Part shown: positions 23,679 to 31,527 of the stretch, one piece after another
How positions within the stretch are numbered: the first letter of the stretch is position 1
Layout: every line of letters starts with the position of its first letter
Source of the DNA: Aeromicrobium sp. CnD17-E
GTDB taxonomy: Bacteria > Actinomycetota > Actinomycetes > Propionibacteriales > Nocardioidaceae
NCBI RefSeq assembly: GCF_024124745.1
Contig: NZ_JAMXRU010000014.1
Coordinates: 1-46,353 of the forward strand
Length of the DNA stretch: 46,353 nucleotides
Direction: 5' to 3'
Notes under the pieces: model-generated
Database searches by the model: none
Told to the model about the DNA's origin: nothing
What the model saw: only the letters and a program-made list of their open reading frames with translations
Translations under genes and position numbers: made by a program

Positions 23679-23717
23679 ACCGAGTGGGGTGGGGTCGCGG
23701 GCCACTAGACTCCCCAC

Positions 23718-24377
23718 GTGTCCGGAAGTCCGTCGCCGTCCGCTGCGCGAGCCGACACGTCGCGTCAGGCCCAGAAGGAGCGGACGCGCGAGGCGATCCT
23801 CGCGGCCGCCCTCGAGCTCAGCCAGACCCAGGGCTTCGCCCAGACCAGCCTGCGCCAGGTCGCACGGCAGGCGGGCGTCGTGCCCACCGCCTTCTACCGC
23901 CACTTCGCCGCGATGGACGAGCTCGGCCTGGCCCTCGTCGAGCAGTCGTTCGGCACCCTGCGCGCCATGATCCGCGACGCGCAGCGCGACCCCGAGACCT
24001 TCGCCGACATCATCGACGCCTCCGCCGAGATCCTCGTCCGCGTCGTCAAGCAGAACAAGGCCCACTTCGGCTTCGTCGCCCGCGAGCGCAACAGCGGCTC
24101 CGAGGCCGTCCGCCAGGCCATCCAGCGCGAGCTCGAGCTGTTCATCTCCGAGCTCGCCGTCGTGCTCGCCCGCCTCCCGCACCTCGACACGTGGTCGGCC
24201 GAGGACGTCAAGCTCGCGTCGGGCCTCTTCGTCCGCAACATGGTCTACCGCGCGGAGCAGGTCGTGCAGATGCCCGACGGCCGCCCCGACCTGGAGGAGG
24301 AGATCAAGCGCAAGGCTCGCCGCGAGATGCGCCTCATCGTCCTTGGCTTCGAGAAGTGGGACAGCCACTCGGGGTGA
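23718..24377 (+). CDS. TetR-family regulator of the desaturase operon
   Basis: A 219-residue TetR-type repressor. The DNA-binding part is RTREAILAAALELSQTQGF then TSLRQVARQAGVVPTAFYRHF (about residues 23-67), with the longer form of the recognition helix found in FabR-like fatty-acid regulators. The rest is an all-helical ligand domain, acidic in the middle. GTG 23718 has TAGACT six bases upstream and no ribosome site, so the mRNA is leaderless. It diverges from the reductase-desaturase operon, which it most likely represses in response to an acyl-CoA; the ligand is an inference. Confidence 0.88.
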   Translation: MSGSPSPSAARADTSRQAQKERTREAILAAALELSQTQGFAQTSLRQVARQAGVVPTAFYRHFAAMDELGLALVEQSFGTLRAMIRDAQRDPETFADIIDASAEILVRVVKQNKAHFGFVARERNSGSEAVRQAIQRELELFISELAVVLARLPHLDTWSAEDVKLASGLFVRNMVYRAEQVVQMPDGRPDLEEEIKRKARREMRLIVLGFEKWDSHSG

Positions 24378-24738
24378 CGTGCTGACGTTGGTGGTGCGCT
24401 GACTGCGGTCGGTCTCGTCGTGCTGGTGCGCTGTCTGCGGGGGTCGTGACCTTGCTGGTGCGCTGTCTGCGGGGGTCGTGACCTTGCTGGTGCGCCGTCT
24501 CGGCCTTCGCTGAGGGTGATCTCCGAAAGGGGCCTCGACCGGGTGGCTGGCGACGGCGCCGGTCTGGGGTCTCGGGCTGTGGGTTGGGTGCTGGGGTGGA
24601 CGCAGGATTCTGTGTACGTGCGTCAAGGGCCCAAGGATTCTGCGTCGGCGACGGGAGCCCGTCGTGAACGCAGAAGCGATCGGCCTCGAACGCTCGAATG
24701 AAGCATCGTGGGTGCCCTTGGCGTTGGGGTGACGCGAG

Positions 24739-24778
24739 ATTCTCCCTTCTCGTGGACCGTTCCACGCGAAGGGAGAAT
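24739..24778 (+). repeat. Hairpin H2 of element B
   Basis: ATTCTCCCTTCTCGTGG pairs with CCACGCGAAGGGAGAAT around ACCGTT, a 17-bp stem with one mismatch. It is the same hairpin as 12471-12512 with a different outer base pair and loop. Confidence 0.88.
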
Positions 24779-24798
24779 CCCTGCCGCGCCGCGCCCGC

Positions 24799-24852
24799 CA
24801 TCGGTGAATCTGCAACCGCAGGAGCGCTCCTGCGGTTGCAGATCCACCGATG
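24799..24852. repeat. 54-bp palindrome H3 of element B
   Basis: The inner 36 bases (24808-24843) are a perfect palindrome without spacer, centred on GGAGC|GCTCC; CATCGGTG and CACCGATG extend it outward past one mismatched a/c pair. Element A has a shorter, differently worded hairpin at the same place. Confidence 0.9.
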
Positions 24853-25237
24853 AGGACGCGCCGACCAAGAACGGTGGCGCCAGAACGCGGAAACGAAGAA
24901 TCGTGCCTCACCCACAGGACCAAGCCAGGCCCCGAGACCCGAGACCAGCCCCAGGCCCGCTGCCGGTCGAGGCCCTTTCGGAGGCCAACCCCAACGGAGG
25001 CCGAGGCAGCGCACCAGCAAGCACAAGCCCCCTGCGGCAGCGCACCAACAGGACGAGATCCCCCTGCGGCAGCGCACCAGCAGGTCGAGCTTCCCCTGCG
25101 GCAGCGGACCAGCAGATCGAGACCCCCGCAGGCGCCGCACCACCAAGGTCCCGACCCCGCAGCCGGCGCAGCAGCAGATGACTTCCCGCCAGTGCTAGCG
25201 TGGACGCACTACCACGCAATCCGATGGAGGGGTCCCG

Positions 25238-25810
25238 ATGGACGAGCTCGGTGCGCTGCTGGACGAGGTCACGCGCGACCACGCGGTGGGTGTCACGGAC
25301 GACGGTGAGCGTCTCGTGGCGATGCGGGTGGCGGAGGAGTGGTCGGTGGGGGTGCGGCTGCACCGCGAGGGGAATCATCGACAGTGGGCGATGCGCGAGC
25401 TCGTCGTCCGGCGCGGCGCGGGAGACCGGTCGTTCCAGGGCGCCGACGTGCGCGACCTGCCGCTCGGGGCGGTCGTCTCCGAGGCCCGACGGCTCGCGAC
25501 CCGCAGTGTCGACCCGGGCAGCGAGCCGCGGACCACCGTGGGCCGGCTGCTGGAGGAGCGGTCGGGCCGGCTCGGCCGCGACGACCTCGCGATGGCCGCC
25601 GTGGCGCTCGAGTACACACGGCTCGTCGAGCAGGGCGAGCGGGCACCGGCCAAGCGCATGGCGGAGCGGCACGGCGGCAGCCCCGGAACGTGGACGAACC
25701 GGGTCGCCGAGGCCCGACGGCGCGGCTACCTCACCGCGGTAGGGCGTGGCGAGGCCGGCGGGGCGCTGACGTCGACCGCCCGCGTCCTGCTCGACCTCGA
25801 CGTCGGCTGA
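25238..25810 (+). CDS. Unknown protein with C-terminal helix-turn-helix-like region
   Basis: A 190-residue protein not assigned to a named family. The N-terminal 65 residues look like beta strands (DGERLVAMRV, WSVGVRLHREG). Residues about 125-170 (YTRLVEQGERAPAKRMAERHGGSPGTWTNRVAEARRRGYLT) read like a winged helix: a helix, the A-KRMAERHGGSPGTWTNRV helix-turn-helix and a short wing. Such C-termini occur in actinobacterial proteins of unknown role. ATG 25238 has GGAGGGG seven bases upstream and TAGCGT at 25196-25201. It follows directly after repeat element B and ends three bases before a convergent SRPBCC gene. Confidence 0.65.
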   Translation: MDELGALLDEVTRDHAVGVTDDGERLVAMRVAEEWSVGVRLHREGNHRQWAMRELVVRRGAGDRSFQGADVRDLPLGAVVSEARRLATRSVDPGSEPRTTVGRLLEERSGRLGRDDLAMAAVALEYTRLVEQGERAPAKRMAERHGGSPGTWTNRVAEARRRGYLTAVGRGEAGGALTSTARVLLDLDVG

Positions 25811-25813
25811 CGG

Positions 25814-26236
25814 TCAGGCCGACGCGCTCGACACCGCGGCGACCTCGGCCGCCTGGCGCTCGTGGGCGGCGGTGGCGAGCCGGTCGAGAGCGAGCTTGAA
25901 GACGTCGTCGCCCAGCTGGTCCTCGAGCAGGTGGATGATGCCGGGGTCGGACTCGAACTCCGCCGACCACTCGACGTGGCAGGTGGTGTCGGAGAACGCC
26001 TGCACCTGCACGCTCGCGCGGTCGTTCGTGATGGGGAACGGCGGCTCGGGCATCGTGTAGGTGAGGGTGCGAGTCTCGTCGTCCTGGCTCTGCACGCTGA
26101 CGACGATGTCGGCGTCCGCCTCGGGGCCCCCGGAGTAGATGCTCAGCCGCGGATGCCACTGGGCGAAGTCCTGGAGGAGCTCCCACACGAGGTCGGCGGG
26201 GGCGGCGACGAAGGTCCTGCGGATGATGCGGCTCAT
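25814..26236 (-). CDS. SRPBCC family protein
   Basis: A 140-residue START/Bet v1-like protein. It begins RTFVAAPADLVWELLQDFAQWHPRL, the usual first strand and helix pair lining a hydrophobic cavity, followed by alternating beta strands (TLTYTMPEPPFPI, CHVEWSAEFE) and a long C-terminal helix. These domains bind hydrophobic ligands; MxaD/polyketide-cyclase labels are common but the ligand is unknown. ATG 26236 was chosen since family members start here and upstream in-frame codons add only an unstructured stretch. It stands alone. Confidence 0.8.
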   Translation of the reverse strand: MSRIIRRTFVAAPADLVWELLQDFAQWHPRLSIYSGGPEADADIVVSVQSQDDETRTLTYTMPEPPFPITNDRASVQVQAFSDTTCHVEWSAEFESDPGIIHLLEDQLGDDVFKLALDRLATAAHERQAAEVAAVSSASA

Positions 26237-26438
26237 ACGTGCTTTCCGGTCGTCGGTCGAGGGGGTGGACCCATCCAACAGGTCGCGCCAGGGTCTGGGC
26301 CCACCGGGGTAGCAGGATTCTGCCAGCCCAGGGCGCACGGCGTCGCGGGGCGGGGCGGTCGATCACCGTCGCCGTCGGTGTCCAGGAGGCAGGCCGCGCG
26401 GGTGCCCTAGGCTCGACGTGCCTCGAAGGGAGAAGCCG

Positions 26439-26975
26439 ATGTCCGACCGTCCGACGCCCACCGTGTCGCGGCAGCGCTGGACGAGCGTGGCGCTGTCGGT
26501 CGCCGGTCTCGTCGTCCTCGTCGCCGGGCTGCTCCTGTCGTGGTCGCGGCTCGACGCGCTGCTCGTCCCGATGGCGCTGGGCCTGGTGGCGCTCGCGCTC
26601 GCGCTCCGGGAACCAGCAGCGGCCGCTCGACCGGGCCGCGTCGCTGCCGTCGTGCTCTCCGCGTTGTCGATCCTCGGCCCGGTCGCCACCGTCGCCGTCG
26701 TGCTGGCCGTCGACGCCCTGGGCACCTCCTCGTCGTACACGCTCACGGTCGACTCGCCCGAACCTGTCGACGTGATCGTCAGGAAGGACGCCGAGCAGGA
26801 GCGTGCGCGGTGGGACAGGGGGGACTCGATCACGTTCTCCTCGAGGGCGTCGGTCGTCGGGATCGACGCGCGGACGGCGACCCCCACCACGGTGGTCTCG
26901 TGCGAGATCCGGCGCGACGGCAGGATCGTCGCGTCCGCGCAGCGCGCCGGGTCGGTCGACTGCAGCGTCCGCTAG
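26439..26975 (+). CDS. Membrane protein with extracytoplasmic C-terminal domain
   Basis: A 178-residue protein of unknown function. Three hydrophobic helices at about residues 17-35, 38-56 and 67-92 are followed by an 85-residue soluble part rich in beta strands (YTLTVDSPEPVDVIVR, DSITFSSRASVVGIDAR, VVSCEIRRDGRIVAS, VDCSVR) with two Cys that could form a disulfide. It resembles the MmpS-like layout of a membrane anchor plus small beta domain, but I do not claim membership. ATG 26439 has AAGGGAG; a GTG at 26418 just after TAGGCT is an alternative leaderless start adding seven residues. Confidence 0.65.
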   Translation: MSDRPTPTVSRQRWTSVALSVAGLVVLVAGLLLSWSRLDALLVPMALGLVALALALREPAAAARPGRVAAVVLSALSILGPVATVAVVLAVDALGTSSSYTLTVDSPEPVDVIVRKDAEQERARWDRGDSITFSSRASVVGIDARTATPTTVVSCEIRRDGRIVASAQRAGSVDCSVR

Positions 26976-27048
26976 ACGCGACGCCTCTCGGCAGCCGTCG
27001 CAGTCCGATCGGGATGCGGATCGGCCGGTCTTGCGTAGCGTCACCGTC

Positions 27049-27267
27049 ATGACTGATCTGACTCCCGAGAAGCTGGAAGCGATCCAGAACGTCGTCGACC
27101 GCGTCGGCGCCTACCAGGACGGTGCGCCCGAGGGGACCGTCGAGACCGAGCTGCGCAAGGGCCTCGACGAGGCCGACGTGAGCCTCGAGGACGCGCACGT
27201 GACTGCCCTGGCCGAGGCCATCGAGTCGGCCGACGGCGACGTCGACGCCTCCTCGGTGCTCGGCTGA
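27049..27267 (+). CDS. Small acidic unknown protein
   Basis: A 72-residue acidic protein, predicted mostly helical (TPEKLEAIQNVVDRVGAYQDG; VETELRKGLDEADVSL; VTALAEAIESADG). There are no cysteines or membrane segment and no family is recognised. ATG 27049 follows TAGCGT (27036-27041) by seven bases, a leaderless arrangement. It is followed 14 bases later by another + strand gene, possibly co-transcribed. Confidence 0.65.
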   Translation: MTDLTPEKLEAIQNVVDRVGAYQDGAPEGTVETELRKGLDEADVSLEDAHVTALAEAIESADGDVDASSVLG

Positions 27268-27281
27268 CGGACCGACCCACG

Positions 27282-27764
27282 ATGGTCGTCGTCCTGCGGG
27301 CGCCGCTGCGCTCGCGGGACGACGACGTCGACCACGCCGCAGCCGTCGCGCACGCGCTGCGGCGTGGTCTCGTCGGTGTCGGCGGCCGGTTGCCGGAGCC
27401 GCCGGCGGACCTCGACGACGCGGTCGCGCAGGCCGCGAGACGTCACGGCGACCGCACGGCCGCACGGCTCGGTCGCTTCGCGGCGGTCGACCGAGGCGCG
27501 TTCGCCTGGACCCGCGACGTCTCGGGGGAGCTGTGGCTCGGTCGGGTGACCGGGAGCTGGCGCTTCGACCCGTCGGCCGACGCGGCGACGTTCGACCTCC
27601 AGCACGTCCGCGAGTGCCGCTGGCTCGACGACCCGGTGCCGTGGCCGGAGGTGCCGGCCGCGGTGCACGCGACCTTCGAGCGGGGCGGGCGCAACCTGCA
27701 GCGCGTCCACGACGTCGGGGCGGAGGCCGGCTCGCAGCTCCTGTGGGAGCGCTACGGACGCTGA
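27282..27764 (+). CDS. Unknown protein, C-terminal half like restriction-system reader domains
   Basis: A 160-residue protein. The first half is helical and Ala/Arg-rich. The second half (SGELWLGRVTGSWRFD, then DLQHVRECRWLDDPVPWPEVP and HATFERGGRNLQRVH) is laid out like the PUA/EVE-like pocket that starts many Mrr/McrB-type restriction proteins, where a G-x-V-x-G-x-Y strand is followed by an HxRxVxWL strand. That likeness is from memory and is weak evidence. There is no nuclease or ATPase domain. ATG 27282 lies 14 bases after the upstream gene; the stop is one base from that of the convergent dehydrogenase. Confidence 0.6.
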   Translation: MVVVLRAPLRSRDDDVDHAAAVAHALRRGLVGVGGRLPEPPADLDDAVAQAARRHGDRTAARLGRFAAVDRGAFAWTRDVSGELWLGRVTGSWRFDPSADAATFDLQHVRECRWLDDPVPWPEVPAAVHATFERGGRNLQRVHDVGAEAGSQLLWERYGR

Positions 27765-27765
27765 G

Positions 27766-28800
27766 TCAGCGCCAAGGGTCGATGATCGTGAGGCCGGCGA
27801 CGGTCGCCGTGTCGAAGGTCGGCAGCAGGCCCGCGGCGGTGTCGAGGTCGACGGTGCGCTCCAGCAGCAGGTCCGGACGCAGTCGCCCGTCGGCGACGAG
27901 CGTCATCATCTCCGGGTAGTCGCTGGCGGCCATGCCGTGGCTGCCGAGCAGGTCGAGCTCCCACGCGATCGCGCGCTCCATCGGCACCCGAGGGTGTCCC
28001 TCGACGCCGGGCAGCAGGCCGACCTGCACCAGACGACCGCGCCGGCGCAGGCTCAGCAGGGCCGTCGCGCTGGTCGCCTCGCTGCCGACGGCGTCGACCG
28101 AGACGTGGGCCCCTCCGCCGGTGAGCTCGGCCACCGCAGCCTCGACGTCGTCGCCGGCGAGCAGCGTGTGGTCGGCGCCGAGTCGGCGCGCCACCTCGAG
28201 CGCGCCGTCGTTGCGGTCGACGGCCACCACCCGAGCCCCGAGTGCGCGGGCGATCATCACGGCGCTCAGCCCGACTCCGCCGGCGCCCACGACCACGACC
28301 CACTCGTCGGCGACGACCCGTGCCCGAGCCACCAGGGCCCGGTACGCGGTCGCGAACCGGCAGCCGAGCGCGGCAGCGGTGGACAGCTCGACGTCGTCCG
28401 GCACTGCGACCAGGTTCGTGTCGGCCGCGTGGAGGGCGACGTGCTGCGCGAAGGAGCCCCAGTGCGTGAAGCCGGGCTGCTGCTGGTCGGGGCACACCTG
28501 CGCGTCGCCGGCACGGCACCACGAGCACCGACCGCAGCCGCACACGAACGGGGTGGTCACGCGGTCGCCCACGGACCACCGGGTGACGCCGGCGCCGACC
28601 TCGGCGACGACGCCCGCGAGCTCGTGGCCGGGGACGTGCGGGAAGGCGAGGTCCTCGTGCCCCGCCCACGCGTGCCAGTCGCTCCGGCACAGGCCGGTCG
28701 CACGGACCTCCACGACGACGCCCCCGGCCGGCGCTGCGGGGGCGGGGACGTCGCGGACCTGGGGGTCCGCGCGGACGGCGTCGAGGACGATGGCGCGCAT
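27766..28800 (-). CDS. Zinc-dependent alcohol dehydrogenase
   Basis: A 344-residue medium-chain dehydrogenase. Catalytic zinc ligands are Cys in ATGLCRSDWHAW and the GHE of VPGHELAGVV; the structural zinc has four cysteines in CGCGRCSWCRAGDAQVC. The Rossmann motif is VVGAGGVGLSAVMIA, with Asp in VAVDRNDGA after the second strand, which favours NAD+ over NADP+. The substrate cannot be named; the set of residues is like general zinc alcohol dehydrogenases that act on primary alcohols. ATG 28800. It stands alone, tail to tail with the preceding gene. Confidence 0.9.
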   Translation of the reverse strand: MRAIVLDAVRADPQVRDVPAPAAPAGGVVVEVRATGLCRSDWHAWAGHEDLAFPHVPGHELAGVVAEVGAGVTRWSVGDRVTTPFVCGCGRCSWCRAGDAQVCPDQQQPGFTHWGSFAQHVALHAADTNLVAVPDDVELSTAAALGCRFATAYRALVARARVVADEWVVVVGAGGVGLSAVMIARALGARVVAVDRNDGALEVARRLGADHTLLAGDDVEAAVAELTGGGAHVSVDAVGSEATSATALLSLRRRGRLVQVGLLPGVEGHPRVPMERAIAWELDLLGSHGMAASDYPEMMTLVADGRLRPDLLLERTVDLDTAAGLLPTFDTATVAGLTIIDPWR

Positions 28801-28921
28801 CCGCCCATCCTCCCACCGGCGCCGGTCGGACGACCGGTCGCTCCAGGTGCGGCCCCGGCGGCGCGGTCCTACGGTGGCGAGACGTTCGGCCCACCCGGGG
28901 CCGGCGGGAGGGAGCACCATC

Positions 28922-29068
28922 ATGTGGGACACCATCTTGTGGATCGCCGCTGTCGTCATCGGCATCTTCGGCGTGCTGCGCATCATCCGCGGCGACATCC
29001 TCTGGGGCGTCGTGCTGATCGTCGTCGCGCTGCTCGTCGGACCGGGAGGCGTGAGCATCCTGAGCTGA
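28922..29068 (+). CDS. GPGG-motif small membrane protein
   Basis: A 48-residue protein: one or two hydrophobic helices (ILWIAAVVIGIFGVLRII and ILWGVVLIVVALLVGPGG) with a short basic turn between, ending GPGGVSILS. The GPGG motif after the second helix marks a known small actinobacterial family of unknown function. It is easily missed because it is short and lies inside longer open frames. ATG 28922 has GGGAGGGAG as ribosome site. A strong hairpin follows the stop by five bases, so it is a one-gene transcript. Confidence 0.85.
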   Translation: MWDTILWIAAVVIGIFGVLRIIRGDILWGVVLIVVALLVGPGGVSILS

Positions 29069-29073
29069 TCGGC

Positions 29074-29105
29074 GTCCCGTGCGCCGTTTCGGCGGCGCAC
29101 GGGAC
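29074..29105 (+). terminator. Hairpin terminator after the GPGG gene
   Basis: GTCCCGTGCGCCG and CGGCGCACGGGAC form a perfect 13-bp stem around TTTCGG, five bases after the stop codon. There is no long U-tract. Confidence 0.75.
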
Positions 29106-29147
29106 GGGTAGGTGTGAGGGGTACAGCCTTCTGCGAGAGGACAGCCC

Positions 29148-29606
29148 ATGAGCACGATCACCGAGTCCGTGGACGTCGACGTCGACGTCCGCACCGCCTA
29201 CGACCAGTGGACCCAGTTCGAGGACTTTCCCGCCTTCATGGAGGGCGTCGAGCGCATCGACCAGATCGACGACACGCACCTGCACTGGGTGGTCCAGGTC
29301 GGGCCGGTCAAGCGTGAGTTCGACGCGACGGTCACCGAGCAGCACCCCGACGAGCGCGTCGCGTGGAAGTCCGACAGCGGGCCCGAGCACGCTGGCGTCG
29401 TCACGTTCCACCGGCTCTCGGACCACGCCACGCGCGTGACGGTGCAGATGGACGTCGACCCTGACGGCTTCGTCGAGGAGATCGCCGACAAGGCGGGTCT
29501 GCTCGACCGACGGACGCGCGGTGACCTCCAGCGCTTCAAGGAGTTCATCGAGCGCCGCGGCGGCGAGCCGACCGGCGCGTGGCGCGGCGAGGTCGAGCGA
29601 CCCTGA
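29148..29606 (+). CDS. SRPBCC / cyclase-dehydrase-type protein
   Basis: A 152-residue protein of the polyketide cyclase/dehydrase group of the START-like fold: ITESVDVDVDVRTAYDQWTQFEDFPAFMEGVE at the start, HWVVQVGPVKREFDATVTEQHPDERVAW, and a long C-terminal helix with DLQRFKEFIERRG. Related short proteins occur in stress-linked actinobacterial clusters; the ligand is unknown. ATG 29148 has GAGAGGA upstream. A hairpin 58 bases beyond its end serves as terminator. Confidence 0.82.
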   Translation: MSTITESVDVDVDVRTAYDQWTQFEDFPAFMEGVERIDQIDDTHLHWVVQVGPVKREFDATVTEQHPDERVAWKSDSGPEHAGVVTFHRLSDHATRVTVQMDVDPDGFVEEIADKAGLLDRRTRGDLQRFKEFIERRGGEPTGAWRGEVERP

Positions 29607-29664
29607 ACCCGGCGTCGCGTCCCTGACGCGACTGCCTGATCGGGGCGACGGGCCAGCGGGGCGA

Positions 29665-29696
29665 CGGTCGGCGCGGTCTCGGATCCGCGCCGACCG
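29665..29696. terminator. Hairpin between convergent genes
   Basis: CGGTCGGCGCGG and CCGCGCCGACCG form a perfect 12-bp stem with the loop TCTCGGAT in the 258-base gap between the SRPBCC gene and prfC. Nothing else was found in this gap. Confidence 0.6.
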
Positions 29697-29864
29697 CGCG
29701 CTGTCTCGACCCCTGGCGCGAGACACCGCCCACCCGGCCTCGTGTCGTGCACCAGGCTACGGACGGGCAGTCCCGCTCCCCAGGGACCAAGGTCCTCGGA
29801 ACCTCGCGGTGCGCTCGGGACCGACGGCCCGGGCCTGTCGAGAGATCCGGTGGTGGGCAGACCT

Positions 29865-31466
29865 TCAGGACAGGGGCGCGCGGTCGTCGACGTCGGCCGA
29901 CAGCGACTCGAACGTGATGTCGGGGTGCTGGCGTGAGACGAACTGCAGGCGCCAGCGGTCGCTGAACACCGCGAGGGCCGTACCGTCGCTGCGCTCGAAC
30001 GTCTCGACGCCGTTGATGCCGGCCAGCGTCTCGCGGTCGGCGGGCTGGATGCGTCGGGCCAGCGTGTAGGGGAGGAAGTCGAGGCGGGTCTCGGCGTTGA
30101 ACTCGCGCTGCAGACGGTCGGTGACCACCTCGAACTGCATCGGACCGACGGCCGCGAGCACCGGCGACTGGTCGCCGCGCAGCGTCGAGCGCAGCACCTG
30201 CACGACGCCCTCGCGGTCGAGCTGCTCGATGCCGCGCCGGAACTGCTTGAACCGCGACGTGTCGCGGGCGCTGATCGTCGCGAAGTGCTCCGGCGCGAAC
30301 TGCGGGATCGGCGGGTACTCGACCTTCGGCCCGAGGTAGAGGGTGTCGCCGATGCCGAGCTGGGAGGCGTTGACCAGGCCGATGACGTCGCCCGGGTACG
30401 CGAGGTCGGTGGTCTCGCGGTCGCGCCCGAAGAGGTTCTGCGCGTACTTGGTCGCGAACGGTCGCCCGCCCTGCGTGTGCTGCACGACCTCGCCGCGCTC
30501 GAAGACGCCCGAGCAGATCCGCGCGAAGGCCACGTGGTCGCGGTGGGCCGTGTTCATGCCCGCCTGGATCTTGAACACGAAGGCGCTGAAGGGGGAGTCG
30601 ACCGCCCGCGGCTCGCCCTGGGCGTCGAGGCGTGGGCGCGGTGCGGGCGCCAGCTCGAGCATCACGTCGAGCAGCTGGGTGACGCCGAAGTTCAGCGCCG
30701 CCGCCGCGAAGAGCACCGGCGTGGTGCGTCCCGCGAGGAACTCCTCGGGGTCGTGGTCGGCGCCGTCGGCGGCGAGCAGCTCGTGCCCGCCGACCGCCTC
30801 CTCCCACGCGTCGCCGAACACGGCCGTCGCGTCGTCGGGGGAGTGCACCGTCTCACCGGCGATGGTGGCGCCGCCCGACGTGCGCTCGTACTCGACCGCG
30901 TGCCCGAGCCGACGGTCGAGGACGCCGCGGAAGTCGCCGGCGATGCCGATCGGCCAGGTGAGCGGCGTGGGGCGGATGTCGATGCGCTGCTGGATCTGAT
31001 CCAGGAGCTCGAGCGGGTCGAGGCCCGGGCGGTCCCACTTGTTGACGACGGTGATCACCGGGATGCCGCTGCGGTGGCAGACGTCGAACAGCTTCAGCGT
31101 CTGCGGCTCCAGTCCCTTCGCGCCGTCGAGCAGCATGACGGCGAAGTCGACGGCGCTGAGCACGCGGTAGGTGTCCTCGGAGAAGTCGGCGTGGCCGGGG
31201 GTGTCGACCAGGTTGACCACGTGCCCGCGGTGCTCGAACTGCAGCGCGGTGGACGAGATCGAGATGCCGCGCTCCTTCTCCATCTCCATCCAGTCCGAGA
31301 CGGTGGCGCGGCGGCCCGCCTTGCCGTGCGTGGCGCCGGCCTCGGAGATCACGCGCGCGTGCAGGGCCAGCGCCTCGGTGAGCGTCGACTTGCCGGCGTC
31401 GGGGTGGGAGATGACGGCGAAGGTGCGACGGCGGGCGGCCTCGGCGAGCACGGTGGGGGAGGACAT
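29865..31466 (-). CDS. prfC: Peptide chain release factor 3
   Basis: A 533-residue translational GTPase that recycles RF1/RF2 from the ribosome after peptide release. G-motifs are in order: SHPDAGKST (G1), GISISSTALQFEH (G2), LVDTPGHADFSEDT (G3), VVNKWDRPGLDP (G4). The C-terminal RF3-specific domains follow (VVQHTQGGRPFATKYAQNLFGRDRE; LPYTLARRI). ATG 31466 follows TAAGGT (31479-31474) by seven bases, so the mRNA is leaderless; an upstream in-frame start adds an unrelated stretch. It diverges from the spermidine-synthase-like gene. Confidence 0.96.
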   Translation of the reverse strand: MSSPTVLAEAARRRTFAVISHPDAGKSTLTEALALHARVISEAGATHGKAGRRATVSDWMEMEKERGISISSTALQFEHRGHVVNLVDTPGHADFSEDTYRVLSAVDFAVMLLDGAKGLEPQTLKLFDVCHRSGIPVITVVNKWDRPGLDPLELLDQIQQRIDIRPTPLTWPIGIAGDFRGVLDRRLGHAVEYERTSGGATIAGETVHSPDDATAVFGDAWEEAVGGHELLAADGADHDPEEFLAGRTTPVLFAAAALNFGVTQLLDVMLELAPAPRPRLDAQGEPRAVDSPFSAFVFKIQAGMNTAHRDHVAFARICSGVFERGEVVQHTQGGRPFATKYAQNLFGRDRETTDLAYPGDVIGLVNASQLGIGDTLYLGPKVEYPPIPQFAPEHFATISARDTSRFKQFRRGIEQLDREGVVQVLRSTLRGDQSPVLAAVGPMQFEVVTDRLQREFNAETRLDFLPYTLARRIQPADRETLAGINGVETFERSDGTALAVFSDRWRLQFVSRQHPDITFESLSADVDDRAPLS

Positions 31467-31527
31467 CGACCCGACCTTACCGGCGGCTACCGTCGGCCCG
31501 GGAACGAGCCGAGACGAAGGGGTCACC

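Larger units (their letters stand above)
24393..25141. repeat. Long non-coding palindromic element, copy B
   Basis: The 860 bases between tetR and the next gene hold no credible gene. They have the same order of parts as 12150-12830: GGTGCGCTG-headed units at 24393, 24424, 24457 and 24489 (spacing 31-33); box CTCCGAAAGGGGCCTCGACC (24521-24540); hairpin H1 (TTCTGCGT/AACGCAGAA, 24638-24675); about 60 conserved bases; hairpin H2 (24739-24778); palindrome H3 (24799-24852); the box inverted (24964-24983); and inverted units CAGCGCACC at 25007, 25038, 25070, 25102 and a weaker one near 25133. The stretch between H1 and H2 matches copy A at about four of five bases by eye. Confidence 0.87.

Noticed and set aside
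24393-25141. CRISPR array, because of 31-33 bp periodic repeats.
   Set aside because: Repeats adjoin without unique spacers, are few, appear in both orientations around a centre, and no cas genes are present.
24516-25181. Open frames inside palindromic element B, including peptides resembling those of element A.
   Set aside because: The resemblance follows from nucleotide repetition; Arg/Pro-rich composition and hairpins argue against coding.
29607-29864. tRNA or small RNA between the SRPBCC gene and prfC.
   Set aside because: Only a 12-bp terminator-like hairpin was found; no cloverleaf or T-loop signature.
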